A DNA stretch of 64,000 nucleotides from Mycolicibacterium parafortuitum (GCF_002086815.1 NZ_MVID01000024.1:48905-112904); one strand, 5' to 3'; shown: positions 9,652 through 19,238, counted from the stretch's first letter. The notes: generated from the sequence alone by a model not told the origin. Program-made: numbers and translations.

Positions 9652-10455
9652 ATGAGCAGAAAAAGTTCGTCGGACGGCTCCAGCGTTGTCGGCGGCGTCA
9701 TCTTCGTCGTCATCGTCCTCATCGCGGTGGTCCCGAAGCCGGTCTGGATCGCCCTCGGTGTCATCGTTGCGTTGACGGCCTTGACCTGGATCTTCTACCG
9801 CATCTCCGTGGCGGTGGATGAACGCCGAGCCGCCGAAGAGGAACGGCGGCGCGTCGAGCGCGCACAGCAGGCTGCCGCTGAGAAACGCGAGCGCGAGGAA
9901 CGTGTGCGCAAGGCGAGGCAGCGGCGTATCGACACCCTCGGCAAACAGAACGCGGCACGCGTGGAATCCACATTGAGCGCGGTGCAGAAGGTCAAGGTGT
10001 CCGAAGCGGCTCGCGCGGGATGGCTCGGAGAGGTGGACTTCAGCGCCGACATCAAGAGCATCACGGAGAACTTCGAGAAGGCACACGCCCTGCGGGCGGT
10101 GACGAGCAAGCTGGCGGCCCTGGACAAGCCCAACGCCGACGACACGAAGATCTTGGCGGAGGCGAAGACGACGATCACGGCCCTCGAAGGTGCGGCGATC
10201 GAGCGGGTGACTCTGATCGAAAAGTGTGCCACCGAAGCGCAACTCATCGACAAATCGCTTCAGGCGGAACGCGATGATGCGCGTATTGCCGAACAGCGCG
10301 CCGAGCTGCATGGGAAGCTGAGCGGCATGCTGTATGGCATCGAGGCGGCACCTACCGCGGCGTCAAGCGATTCGGCTGCGGCCGCAGTGATGGCGCGTGT
10401 GCAGGCATACCGGGAGATCAAGAACCAGATTGAACGGGCCCGGGAGGGCGGGTGA
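9652..10455 (+). CDS. Small two-TM membrane protein with long coiled coil
   Basis: A 267-residue protein not assigned to a named family. It has two hydrophobic segments (about 12-28 and 31-49), followed by a highly charged Arg/Glu/Ala helix (about 53-90) that should form a coiled coil, then a helical cytosolic domain. Overall layout is strikingly like the protein encoded at 14730-15719: two N-terminal TM segments, then a charged helix, then a helical domain, although sequence identity looks low. It precedes the secreted hydrolase gene by about 100 bp. Function unknown. Confidence 0.65.
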   Translation: MSRKSSSDGSSVVGGVIFVVIVLIAVVPKPVWIALGVIVALTALTWIFYRISVAVDERRAAEEERRRVERAQQAAAEKREREERVRKARQRRIDTLGKQNAARVESTLSAVQKVKVSEAARAGWLGEVDFSADIKSITENFEKAHALRAVTSKLAALDKPNADDTKILAEAKTTITALEGAAIERVTLIEKCATEAQLIDKSLQAERDDARIAEQRAELHGKLSGMLYGIEAAPTAASSDSAAAAVMARVQAYREIKNQIERAREGG

Positions 10456-10553
10456 GGACGGGAGAACCGTGACCACCCTCTGAGACGCCGCGACCGGCCA
10501 ACGGCCGCCGAAATGGCCGAACGCCCACAGCGGTCCACTCGAAACCGGTAAGC

Positions 10554-12800
10554 ATGATCTCTATGCGTGCAGGCACATATGTGGGTCGGGTCGGCGGTCT
10601 CGCGGTCGCATTGGGAATCGGTGCAGCTGTCCTGATCGGTGCGGGCGCCGCGGCGGCCGACGACGACACCGGGGCATCGCAGTCCCAGTCCTCGCAGTCC
10701 GCGAAGCCGTCGGCCCGCGAGACGGCGTCGGTGTCCGCCGGAAACGACGACGCCGGCCCCTCTGCGGACCCAGGGGACTCCTCGACGGCCGACACCAAGA
10801 AATCAACCGAAGACAACGCCGACGAGCGCGACGTCGAGGACACGACCGACGTACCCGTCGACGACGAGCCCGACGTCGACCCGGACGCCGAAGAGTCTGC
10901 GGCAGAGCCGGACCCGACCGATGTGCAGCCGGCCAAGGTCGTCACCGCCCGGCTCACCCGTACCGATGCTGTCACCGAAGACGACACGCCAGCCCCCGAA
11001 ACTCCCACCGCCCCCGCCATCACCTCGCTGATGACCTCCGTCGCCGCGGCGGGCCGCGAGGCCACCCAGGAACCGTCCTCCGACCGGGCCACCGCCGACG
11101 CGCCGCACTACCCGATCCCGACCGACGTCGTCGTCACCGAATGGACCCCGCCGCTGGAATGGCTGCAGCAGATCCCGCTGTTCGGCCGCTACGTGATGAC
11201 CCCGCTGGTCGGCCTGCTGCACAACATCCCACTCATCGGCGACGTCCTGCACCCGGTGTTCGGCTTCCCGATCGACCACGACGCCCCACCCGGCACGCCG
11301 CGGGCGCGCAGCTTCCGCGTGACGTCGTTCGACGGCACCCGGATCTTCGTGAACTTCATGCCCGCCAAGGGTCTGCAGGCCGGCGAGAGCGCCCCGACCA
11401 TCCTGAACGGGCCCGGGGTGTCGCTGCCCGGCTCCACGACGTTGGAACTCGACGTCGACAGCCTGCTGCCCGACGACGTGATCGGCATCGGCGCGCTGCG
11501 CACGGCCGGCTACAACGTCGTCACCTGGGATCCGCGCGGCGAGTGGCGTTCCGAAGGCAAGATGCAGTTGCAGTCACCGGATTTCGAGGGCCGCGACGTC
11601 TCGCACATCATCAGCTACCTCGCCACCCTCGACGAGGTTCAGACCGTCAACGGCGACCCGAAGATCGGCATGGTCGGCGCGTCCTACGGCGGCGGCATTC
11701 AATTGTCCACCGCGACAATCGATCACCGTATCGACGCGATCGTGCCGACCATTGCGTGGAACAGCCTGGCCCATTCGCTGTTCCCCAATGGCGCGGTCCG
11801 CAACGGGTGGGGGAACATCCTGAGCGCCGCGCTGATCCTGACGCTGTCGCGGCCCAACGAGCGGGTGCTGCCGGCCACCATCACCGGCGTGCTGACCGGC
11901 AAGGTGGCGCAGTCCGACCTGGACCTGTTCGAATCGCTGAACTTCGCCGACCGTCTCGCCGACATCACCGCCCCGACGCTGCTCATCCAGGGCACGGTGG
12001 ACACCCTGCTGCCGCTCTCGCAGGCCGACCTGAACGCCAGGGCGCTCATCGCGGCCGGCACGACGACCAAGGTGGTCTGGTACTGCGGCGGGCACGGCAC
12101 CTGCCTGAGCAGCGTCAACAACGGTGACGTCGTCGTCGGCCGCACCCTGGACTGGCTCGACCGCCACGTCAAGGGCGAGGACATCGACACCGGCGCCCAG
12201 TTCGAGTGGGTCGACCAGCACGGCGACTGGTACTCCTCGGACACCTATCCCGCGCCGCAGGACCTGACGCCGATCACCGCGCAGCGCACCGAGGACCAGT
12301 CGATGCTGTACTTCCCGTTCGTCGGCGGGTCGGGGCCCAACCCGTTGATCATCACCCGCGGACTGATCGCGACGCTGCTCGGTCTGCCCTCGGGAGCGCC
12401 GGCGGTCAACGCGGTGAACCTGAAGGTTTCCGCGGCCTCGGACGTCGGCGGTGCGACGACGCACGTCGTCGGGGCCCCCGAGGTGACGCTCACGTATTCG
12501 GGCACCGGCACCGCCAAGCACGTGTGGGCGCAGATCGTCGACGACGAGACCGGTCTGGTGCTGGGCAACCACACCACGCCGATCCCGGTGCAACTGGACG
12601 GGAATTCGCACACCGTGACCGTGTCGCTGGAGCAGGTCGCCCACACGCTCGCGCCGGGGCAGACGCTGACGGTGCAGATCGTGACGTCGTCGTTCGCGTT
12701 CCTGAACTTCTACTCCGGCGGGGCGATCACCATCGACGAGCTCAGCGTGCGCCTGCCCACCCTGGCGGCCTCGGGGGCCGCCCAGACCGTCGCGGCGTAG
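10554..12800 (+). CDS. Secreted alpha/beta hydrolase (S15/CocE-like) with acidic linker
   Basis: About 748 residues (745 if the second ATG at 10563 is used). An N-terminal signal sequence (YVGRVGGLAVALGIGAAVLI, ending near AGAAAADDD) is followed by about 130 residues of Ser/Asp/Glu/Pro/Thr-rich low-complexity linker. The hydrolase domain (about 240-540) contains WDPRGE, the nucleophile elbow G-A-S-Y-G near residue 375, a QGTVDTLLP motif supplying the acid and CGGHGTC supplying the histidine. A beta-rich C-terminal domain follows, as in X-Pro dipeptidyl-peptidase/CocE esterases. It should act outside the membrane on an ester or peptide substrate. The signal and linker resemble those of the protein at 30269-31945. 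Confidence 0.8.
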   Translation: MISMRAGTYVGRVGGLAVALGIGAAVLIGAGAAAADDDTGASQSQSSQSAKPSARETASVSAGNDDAGPSADPGDSSTADTKKSTEDNADERDVEDTTDVPVDDEPDVDPDAEESAAEPDPTDVQPAKVVTARLTRTDAVTEDDTPAPETPTAPAITSLMTSVAAAGREATQEPSSDRATADAPHYPIPTDVVVTEWTPPLEWLQQIPLFGRYVMTPLVGLLHNIPLIGDVLHPVFGFPIDHDAPPGTPRARSFRVTSFDGTRIFVNFMPAKGLQAGESAPTILNGPGVSLPGSTTLELDVDSLLPDDVIGIGALRTAGYNVVTWDPRGEWRSEGKMQLQSPDFEGRDVSHIISYLATLDEVQTVNGDPKIGMVGASYGGGIQLSTATIDHRIDAIVPTIAWNSLAHSLFPNGAVRNGWGNILSAALILTLSRPNERVLPATITGVLTGKVAQSDLDLFESLNFADRLADITAPTLLIQGTVDTLLPLSQADLNARALIAAGTTTKVVWYCGGHGTCLSSVNNGDVVVGRTLDWLDRHVKGEDIDTGAQFEWVDQHGDWYSSDTYPAPQDLTPITAQRTEDQSMLYFPFVGGSGPNPLIITRGLIATLLGLPSGAPAVNAVNLKVSAASDVGGATTHVVGAPEVTLTYSGTGTAKHVWAQIVDDETGLVLGNHTTPIPVQLDGNSHTVTVSLEQVAHTLAPGQTLTVQIVTSSFAFLNFYSGGAITIDELSVRLPTLAASGAAQTVAA

Positions 12801-12870
12801 AACCGGCGGGCGGTACAGCGCGAGCAGGTCACTGGATATCATCCCCGGTGACGGAGGGGAGGACGTCGCG

Positions 12871-14529
12871 ATGACCGTCACCGCGGCCGAGACACCGCGC
12901 CTGGCCAACGGGGCCGAGCGCAAGGTGTGGCAGGCCCTGATCGATCAGCTTGAGCCCGGTGACCTCGTCATCCCGGGCAAGCGGGTCACCGACCATCTCA
13001 AGGACCACGAGATCGATTTCTTCGTGGCGATCGAAGGTGCGGGGATCGTCTGTATCGAGGTCAAGGGCGGGGAGGTCTGGCACGACGGGCACAGCTGGTG
13101 GCAGAAGCGTCGCGGCCGCGAGGTGGAGATCGACCCGGTCCGTCAGGCCCGTGAAGCCTGCTACGCGCTGCGCAGTTTCGTGGAGAGCGACCCCCGCTGG
13201 ACCCAGGGCAGGCTGCGCTGGGACCACGTCGTGGTCTTACCGACTACCGACCTGCCCGAGGACTTCGCGCTGCCCGAGTGTCCCCGCTGGAAGGTGATCG
13301 ATCGCACCGATCTGGCCGACATCGCCGCCAAACTGCGTCACATCCTGCTCAGCCAGGAACTCGACCGGCCCGTGCTGACCCAGGCGGGAATCGTGCAACT
13401 CGGCGAGTCGCTGAGCGGGCGTGGTCTGCCGCAACGCAGTGTCGTCTCCCGCGCGCTGGAGAACGAGGATGCCGCCGACGTTCTCACCGAGCATCAGTCG
13501 GTCATCCTCGACGCCGTCCGGCTGCTGCATCGCGTCGAGGTCCGCGGTGGTGCCGGCAGCGGCAAGACGTTCCTGGCGATGGAGCAGGCCCGCAGGCTGG
13601 CCCAGCGAGGCCTGCGTGTGGCGTTGGTGTGTTACTCGCACGGGCTGGCGTCATATCTGGAGCGCATCACCGAGACCTGGAACCGCCGTCACCGCCCCGC
13701 CTATGTCGGGGAGTTCCACGATCTCGGTAGGAGCTGGGGCGCCCCGGACGGCCCCGACGAGTCCCTGCGGACCGCGGCGACCGTCCAGTTCTGGGAGCAT
13801 GATCTGCCTTCCCAGATGACTGAGCTGGCAACGCAACTCGTCGAGGGGCACCGGTTCGACGCGATCGTTGTGGACGAGGCGCAGGACTTCGCCGATGCCT
13901 GGTGGGATCCACTGCTCGCGGCGTTGAAGGACGAGGAGACCGGTGGGCTCTATGTCTTCACCGATGAGGGCCAGCGGGTGTTCAACCGTCACGGCTCACC
14001 GCCGGTGCCGCTGGTTCCACTCGTGCTGGACCACAACCTGCGCAACACCCGCCAGATCGCCAATGCGTTCCAACCCCTGGTGGACCACCCGATGCGGTTT
14101 CTCGGCGGGGAAGGACCCGCGGTCAAGTTCGTGCCCTGTTCACCATCGGAGGCGATGGATGTCGGCGACGACGAGGTGGAGATGCTGCTCGAACAGGGTT
14201 GGCGCCCTGAGGATGTCGCGTTGTTGACCACCGGCAGTCGGCACCCTGAGCAGCGTGAGCGTCAGGCCGCGGGCAGTGCGGCGTACTGGGACAGCTTCTG
14301 GGATGCCGAGCAGGTCTTCTACGGCCACGTCCTGGGCTTCAAAGGTCTCGAACGCCGCGCGGTCGTGCTGGTGGTCAACGAACAGTCCGCGTTCGACCGC
14401 TCCCGGGAGCGTCTGTACGTCGGATTGTCGCGCGCGCGTGACCAACTCGTCGTCTGCGGTGACCCCGAATTCCTGCGCGACGTCGGGGGACCAGATCTCG
14501 CGCGTCGGCTCAACATCGGCGATGCTTGA
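12871..14529 (+). CDS. NERD-domain superfamily 1 (UvrD/Rep-like) helicase
   Basis: A 552-residue protein with an N-terminal nuclease-related NERD domain (about 12-110; the EIDFFV...IEVKGG motif matches the catalytic core of the restriction-endonuclease-like fold). A helicase module follows: Walker A GGAGSGKT near residue 226, Walker B/DEAQD motif VVDEAQDF near 331, and C-terminal GLSRARDQLVVCG. Such proteins are thought to process DNA, and they occur in both repair and defence contexts. A purine-rich GGAGGGGAGG lies upstream of the ATG. It converges with the RNase H/membrane-protein operon. The domain calls are firm and the pathway unknown. Confidence 0.85.
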   Translation: MTVTAAETPRLANGAERKVWQALIDQLEPGDLVIPGKRVTDHLKDHEIDFFVAIEGAGIVCIEVKGGEVWHDGHSWWQKRRGREVEIDPVRQAREACYALRSFVESDPRWTQGRLRWDHVVVLPTTDLPEDFALPECPRWKVIDRTDLADIAAKLRHILLSQELDRPVLTQAGIVQLGESLSGRGLPQRSVVSRALENEDAADVLTEHQSVILDAVRLLHRVEVRGGAGSGKTFLAMEQARRLAQRGLRVALVCYSHGLASYLERITETWNRRHRPAYVGEFHDLGRSWGAPDGPDESLRTAATVQFWEHDLPSQMTELATQLVEGHRFDAIVVDEAQDFADAWWDPLLAALKDEETGGLYVFTDEGQRVFNRHGSPPVPLVPLVLDHNLRNTRQIANAFQPLVDHPMRFLGGEGPAVKFVPCSPSEAMDVGDDEVEMLLEQGWRPEDVALLTTGSRHPEQRERQAAGSAAYWDSFWDAEQVFYGHVLGFKGLERRAVVLVVNEQSAFDRSRERLYVGLSRARDQLVVCGDPEFLRDVGGPDLARRLNIGDA

Positions 14530-14729
14530 GAACTGTTTTGTCCCGATAAGCCATTGTTCGCTCGGAAGCGCCGACACATTCCCCTGGGGATCCGGCAGCC
14601 CTTTCCTGCGGTCCCGCAGTCGAATCCACCGCGTTATGGATCCGCAGCCGCCCCCGGCGCATTACCGTCGGTAGTAGCGCCGAGATAAGGGGAAAGACAG
14701 GGTCGGTGTTATGCCCGCGTCTATCTCAT

Positions 14730-15719
14730 TCACGATTGCTTGATCGCGTCCAGCCTCTTGATAATGCCCTTGAACCGCTTGTCGTCGACACTCAGGTAGA
14801 GCGCGAGCGAACCCAGATCCACCGGGCCGGTCGCGTGCTTGAGCACCCGCGGGAGTGCGTTCACGACATCGACGAAGTCGGCGATGAACTGCTGGATGCT
14901 CGCTACCGGACCGTGGAGCACCCGTGCCAGGTCGGCGGCGATCTCGGCACAGTCCGACCGCACGTGCAGCGCTCGCGCGCGTTCCGACAGTTCCAGGAAC
15001 TGCTCCAGGAAATCCATCAGGCGATTCGCGATGTGCTTGATCGCCTCCGGATCCGCGTCCTCGTCGCTGCGCCCGGAGAACGACCCCATGAATGCCGGTG
15101 CGGCCATGAACGCGTCCAACTGCCTTACCGTGGTGAGCATTTCGTCGACCATGCTCACTGCCATGTATCGGAACGCCCGCGGGGACAACGTCACCCCGCC
15201 CGAACTCAGCAGCATCGGGAACCCTAGTTCGCTGTCGCGCAGCCGAGACTGCAGCGGTGCCGCCCGCTGCACCAAGGCCGACACGAACACCGCCTGCTCC
15301 CAGCCTCGGGGCTTGTCCCGCACGAGTGCGGCCAGCGCGGTCGGTGTGGTCGCCAGCCGTGCGATCGTCGGATCGTCGTCCGCGTCGTCATCCACGTCGA
15401 GGTCCGGGGCGTCGGCGACCGTGTTCATCGCCGCGGCGCCGTCCTCACCATAGATGGCCCGCTTGTCGCCGAGCAGCGTCCACAGCTTCTGCCGCTCGGC
15501 CTGACGCGTCCTCTCGAACTCCCGGTGGTAGGCCTCGTCGGCCTCCAGCTCGCGGTCCTCTTCCATCTTCTTCGTGATCCAGTAGATGGCGGCGAACAAG
15601 GCCACCAGCACCGCCCCGCCGACGAACCACCAGATGTACTTGATCACGAACCCGACCGCCAAAAGCAGCAACAGGATGGCGCAGAACACTGAGCCGTCGC
15701 TCGGCTGCGAACGGGCCAC
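14730..15719 (-). CDS. Two-TM membrane protein with charged helix and helical domain
   Basis: A 329-residue protein from a GTG at 15719, with AGGGG 5 nt upstream. Two strongly hydrophobic segments (about 11-25 and 29-47) are followed by a charged helix rich in Glu/Arg (about 50-75). An acidic patch (DLDVDDDADDD) and an alpha-helical C-terminal domain follow. I do not recognise a named domain. It begins 8 nt after the RNase H-like gene ends, so the two are almost certainly one operon. The topology places the large domain in the cytosol. Compare the similar layout at 9652-10455. Function unknown. Confidence 0.7.
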   Translation of the reverse strand: MARSQPSDGSVFCAILLLLLAVGFVIKYIWWFVGGAVLVALFAAIYWITKKMEEDRELEADEAYHREFERTRQAERQKLWTLLGDKRAIYGEDGAAAMNTVADAPDLDVDDDADDDPTIARLATTPTALAALVRDKPRGWEQAVFVSALVQRAAPLQSRLRDSELGFPMLLSSGGVTLSPRAFRYMAVSMVDEMLTTVRQLDAFMAAPAFMGSFSGRSDEDADPEAIKHIANRLMDFLEQFLELSERARALHVRSDCAEIAADLARVLHGPVASIQQFIADFVDVVNALPRVLKHATGPVDLGSLALYLSVDDKRFKGIIKRLDAIKQS

Positions 15720-15727
15720 CGGAACCC

Positions 15728-16651
15728 CTACGCCGTCCGCGCCCGGTTGAACTCACGGGAGAACGTCGCCGCCAGGTCCTCAGCGCGGCGGTGATACTCC
15801 GCACCGTCAAGAGCGTTGTCGCCCAACGCGTACCGCGACGCCAACCGGGCCAGCGCGTCGGCGCCCTCGTTCAACGGTTCACCGCGGTGCCCGCGTACCC
15901 ACCCCAGCGTGATGCGCTCTCGCTCCTCGAAGATCATCTGCTGCGCGCGCACCAGACCGGGCGTCTTACCGCTCTCCCGGAACACCTGATAGCCCTCGGG
16001 AAGCACGAAATCGCCTGCCTTCCAGCGCATCGCCATCCCGATCGCGATCTTGCTGTCGCTGAGCACCGTGATGTCGCGACCGCGCAGCCTCTGCACCGCC
16101 GCCCCGATCGCCCGCAACTCCGCGACCAGCACCACCTGCGGGCCGATCAGTTTCTGCGAATGCCGGAACCCCTGCAGCCCGTACTCACCCGTATCCGCCA
16201 GCCAGCCGTAGCCGGTGTAGCGGCCGCGCACCGACCCGTCGGTCGCGACGCATACCGGCGGCCCGGGCACCGTCACCTCCCGCAGCCCCGCACACGCGCG
16301 GCGCACCAGCGTCTCGTCCGACAGCCGCGGCCGCTCGATCCACACCCCCGGGATCAGCAGCGCGACCTCGTCGCGCAGCGCCCACAACGCGCTGCGCACC
16401 GGCACCTGCACCACGAACCGGATCCGCCCCGCGTCCGACCCGTCCCGGATCCGGCGGATCACGTCGAGCACCGCGGTGTCGACCGACTCGGCCTCCACCG
16501 TCCCCGACCACCGGTGCCCCTCGGCGCAGGCCGAGTACGCGAACACCGACCGGCCGCGCCCTCCGACGGCCACCGCCACCGACATCACCGGCCGCGGCCG
16601 CGCCGGCACGATGTCGATCGGTCGAGAACTGCCCCCAGGCTTAGGTGCCAT
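15728..16651 (-). CDS. RNase H-like protein with extra N-terminal domain
   Basis: A 307-residue protein whose C-terminal half is a type-1 RNase H-like domain. The expected acidic residues are in order: D138 (VATDGSV), E178 (LVAELR), D199 (VLSDSK), H255 (VRGHRG) and D265 (NEGADALA). This is a complete active-site set, so cleavage of the RNA strand of RNA/DNA hybrids is plausible. The N-terminal 130 residues are unassigned. Their pattern (strands around 24-40 and 47-54, a helix 57-70, then a strand 77-83) could itself be a degenerate RNase H-like fold. It is co-transcribed with the membrane protein downstream. It is not a typical 150-residue RnhA. Confidence 0.75.
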   Translation of the reverse strand: MAPKPGGSSRPIDIVPARPRPVMSVAVAVGGRGRSVFAYSACAEGHRWSGTVEAESVDTAVLDVIRRIRDGSDAGRIRFVVQVPVRSALWALRDEVALLIPGVWIERPRLSDETLVRRACAGLREVTVPGPPVCVATDGSVRGRYTGYGWLADTGEYGLQGFRHSQKLIGPQVVLVAELRAIGAAVQRLRGRDITVLSDSKIAIGMAMRWKAGDFVLPEGYQVFRESGKTPGLVRAQQMIFEERERITLGWVRGHRGEPLNEGADALARLASRYALGDNALDGAEYHRRAEDLAATFSREFNRARTA

Positions 16652-16842
16652 CTCCGTCTCCTCCCCAGGTTGGATCGTGGAGCGTCACTGTAGGAGCGGG
16701 CACCGACAAGTTCCGGTGGTCGCCGTCGGTCAGCAAATCGCGCCCAGAGCGGTGGGGGTGCCGCATCGCTAGGCTGGGTGGCAGCGCGCGGCGTAGGAAC
16801 ACGCACGGAGCAGCGCCGCCGACGGGTTAAGGATCGACAAGC

Positions 16843-18570
16843 ATGCAGGCCGACAGGGCACAACCACAGGTCATCGACGCGACCGCGCCCGCGACGGATG
16901 CACGCCTGCGCCGCAGGCTGCTGCCGGCCCTGATCGCGGCGCCGTTCGCGCTGCTGGCCGTCGTCTACCTCGCCGACCTGGTGTACAGCAAAGACCGCGT
17001 GGCGCGGGGGACGACCGCGGCCGGGGTCGCCATCGGCGGGATGACGCTGCGTGACGCCGAGCAACTGCTGCGCGCGGCCGTCAGCCCGCGCATCACCCGG
17101 CCGATCCCCGTCACCGCCGCCGACCAGCGTGCCACCATCGACCCGGAGCCCGCCGGGCTGTCCGTCGACTGGACCGCCACCGTCGAGCAGGCCGCCGCCC
17201 AGCCGCTGAACCCGCTCACCCGGCTGACGTCGCTGTTCACCACCCGGGAGATCGGCGTCGTCTCCACCGCCGACGACGCGGCGCTCACCGCGGCACTCGA
17301 TGACCTGGACGCCCGCATCGAGCGGGACCCGGCCGAAGGCACCGTGCGCTTCGACGGGGACGAGCCCGTCGCCGTCTACCCGGAGAACGGCCGCCACCTC
17401 GACGTCGACGCCGCCGCGGCACTGCTCAAGCGCGACTGGGCCGCCGGCACCACCATCGACCTCCCCGTCGTCGAATCGGCGCCCCGCACAACGGCGTCCG
17501 ACGTCGATGCCGCCGTCGCCGACCTCGCCGCGCCCGCGGTGTCCGGGCCGCTGATCATCACTGGCGACGACGACGCCCGCGCCACCATCGGAACGGCCGT
17601 CATCGCCAGCGCCCTGACGTTCGAAGCCGAGGACGGCGAGATCACCGCCACCGTCGACCGCCACGTCCTTGCCGAAGCGGCGCGGCCTCAGTTGGCCGAG
17701 TCGGAGATCCCGGTGCGCGAGGCCACCATCGACTTCGCCGCGACACCGGCGCAGAAGGTGCCGTCGCAGGACGGCCGCCGCATCGACTACGACGAGACCC
17801 TCCTCGACGTGATGGACGTGCTGACCGAGACCAGTGACCGGGAGCTCGAGGCCGTCTACGTCGACGACCCGGCCAGCTTCACCACCGCCGACATCGAGGC
17901 GCTGGGCCCGGTCGAGGTGATCGGCGAATTCCAGACCTCCGGTTTCTCCGGAGCCTCCGGCGTGAACATCAAACGTGCGGCCGGGGCTATCGACGGCATC
18001 GTGGTCGCGCCGGGGGAGACGTTCAGCCTCAACGCTGCCACCAACCCGCGCACCGCGGCCAACGGCTACGTCGAGTCCGGCATCATCCTCAACGGCCGCC
18101 CCGACACCGGCGTCGGCGGGGGCGTGTCCCAGGTGGCTACGACGCTGTTCAACGCCGCGTACTTCGCGGGTCTTGAGCTCGTCGAGCACCAGGAGCACAG
18201 CTACTACATCAGCCGCTATCCGGCGGGCCGGGAGGCCACCGTGTTCGGCGACGAGATCGACGTGAAGTTCCGCAACGACGGGCCCACCCCGGTGCAGATC
18301 CAGACGGTGTGGACGTCGGGGTCGATCACCGTGCGAATCCTCGGTATCAAGCGCTACGAGGTGTCCTCGGCGCAGAGTCCACGATCGAAACCGACCAGCC
18401 CGCGCACCATCACCATCCCGGCCGGCGAATCGTGCAGCGCCAGCGGCGGCGCACCGGGATTCACCATCACCGACACCCGCACCCTGCGCGACATCGCCAC
18501 CGGCGACACCCGCACCGAATCGCACACCGTGCGGTACGACCCGATCCCGAAGGTGGTGTGTGGGGGCTGA
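16843..18570 (+). CDS. VanW-family membrane-anchored cell-wall protein
   Basis: A 575-residue protein with a short cytosolic N-terminus, one TM anchor (about 24-48, LLPALIAAPFALLAVVYLAD) and a long extracytoplasmic region. Residues about 60-330 form two Asp/Ala/Thr-rich units like the YoaR peptidoglycan-binding domains. The VanW domain is at about 350-500, with VNIKRAAGAIDG, VVAPGETFSLN, GVGGGVSQVATTLFNAAYFAGL and HSYYISRYPAGREATV. The family is tied to cell-wall and glycopeptide-resistance loci, but the biochemical activity is not established. It stands alone here, 22 bp from the convergent vapC stop. Confidence 0.85.
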   Translation: MQADRAQPQVIDATAPATDARLRRRLLPALIAAPFALLAVVYLADLVYSKDRVARGTTAAGVAIGGMTLRDAEQLLRAAVSPRITRPIPVTAADQRATIDPEPAGLSVDWTATVEQAAAQPLNPLTRLTSLFTTREIGVVSTADDAALTAALDDLDARIERDPAEGTVRFDGDEPVAVYPENGRHLDVDAAAALLKRDWAAGTTIDLPVVESAPRTTASDVDAAVADLAAPAVSGPLIITGDDDARATIGTAVIASALTFEAEDGEITATVDRHVLAEAARPQLAESEIPVREATIDFAATPAQKVPSQDGRRIDYDETLLDVMDVLTETSDRELEAVYVDDPASFTTADIEALGPVEVIGEFQTSGFSGASGVNIKRAAGAIDGIVVAPGETFSLNAATNPRTAANGYVESGIILNGRPDTGVGGGVSQVATTLFNAAYFAGLELVEHQEHSYYISRYPAGREATVFGDEIDVKFRNDGPTPVQIQTVWTSGSITVRILGIKRYEVSSAQSPRSKPTSPRTITIPAGESCSASGGAPGFTITDTRTLRDIATGDTRTESHTVRYDPIPKVVCGG

Positions 18571-18592
18571 ATACGGGCCGTGCGTGCGGCAG

Positions 18593-19006
18593 TCACGCCA
18601 TTCGAAGCGTCTCGATCGGTTGCCCCGTGATGTCAGCGATCAGGCTGAAATCCTTGTCAACGCTGAGGACCGTCAGCCCGGACATTTCCGCTGTGGCTGC
18701 GATCAACAGGTCGGGAATCGACGGTGCCCGATGCTGTCCGCGGTCAGCCAAGTTGAGTTGTATCTCGCGGGCGCGATCCTCGATGGCCGGCGTGACGTAC
18801 TCGATCGGCATGAGCACCAAGGGCGGCGACATCACTTCGGAGTGCGCCTCCGCTGCTGTGCGGAACGAATAACCGATTTCGAGGCGGGTCACCGTGCTGA
18901 TGCGGACCAGTCCGCGTTCGATGCGCTGCATCCAGGTATCGACGTCGGGTGAGTCCGCGAGCCGCGTGTACGCCGACTTATCGATCAGCCATGGCCTCAC
19001 CGCCAC
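18593..19006 (-). CDS. vapC: VapC-type PIN-domain toxin ribonuclease
   Basis: A 137-residue PIN-domain protein. It has the early acidic residue in LIDKSAY (Asp9), a Glu in TRLEIGYS, and the Asp pair in IPDLLIAA and VDKDF. These form the Mg-binding site with which VapC toxins cut tRNA or rRNA. The GTG start at 19006 overlaps the vapB stop by 10 bp, the normal tight antitoxin-toxin coupling. The neighbouring antitoxin would neutralise it. The specific VapC subgroup and its RNA target cannot be read from the sequence. Confidence 0.88.
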   Translation of the reverse strand: MAVRPWLIDKSAYTRLADSPDVDTWMQRIERGLVRISTVTRLEIGYSFRTAAEAHSEVMSPPLVLMPIEYVTPAIEDRAREIQLNLADRGQHRAPSIPDLLIAATAEMSGLTVLSVDKDFSLIADITGQPIETLRMA

Positions 19007-19224
19007 GCTCGGTCCATCACCTCGGGGTTATCGAGGTCGGAGGCCGCGCGCGCCGCGCGGCGGAGATCGTCGATCGTCAACCCACGGCGAGGTTCGCCGT
19101 GAGGGCGTTCGGCCTCGAAGCGTCGCCTGAGGTACTCCTGCCGCGACAGGCCCTGTGCCGCGGCGGTGGCGTCGATATGAGCCACGGCGGCGTCCGACAA
19201 ATCTCTGATCAATATGTCTGCCAT
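18997..19224 (-). CDS. vapB: VapB-type antitoxin
   Basis: A 75-residue protein. The N-terminal ILIRDLSDAAVAHIDATAAAQG segment is the ribbon-helix-helix-like DNA-binding portion of short VapB/FitA-type antitoxins, followed by the typical SRQEYLRRRF. The C-terminal part (RRGLTIDDLRRAARAASDL) should thread into the VapC active site. GGGAGG lies 9 nt upstream of the ATG. The GATATC-ACT-GATATC repeat upstream is the likely self-regulation site. It is transcribed away from the jetA promoter. Confidence 0.87.
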   Translation of the reverse strand: MADILIRDLSDAAVAHIDATAAAQGLSRQEYLRRRFEAERPHGEPRRGLTIDDLRRAARAASDLDNPEVMDRAWR

Positions 19225-19238
19225 CCGACTGACCTCCC

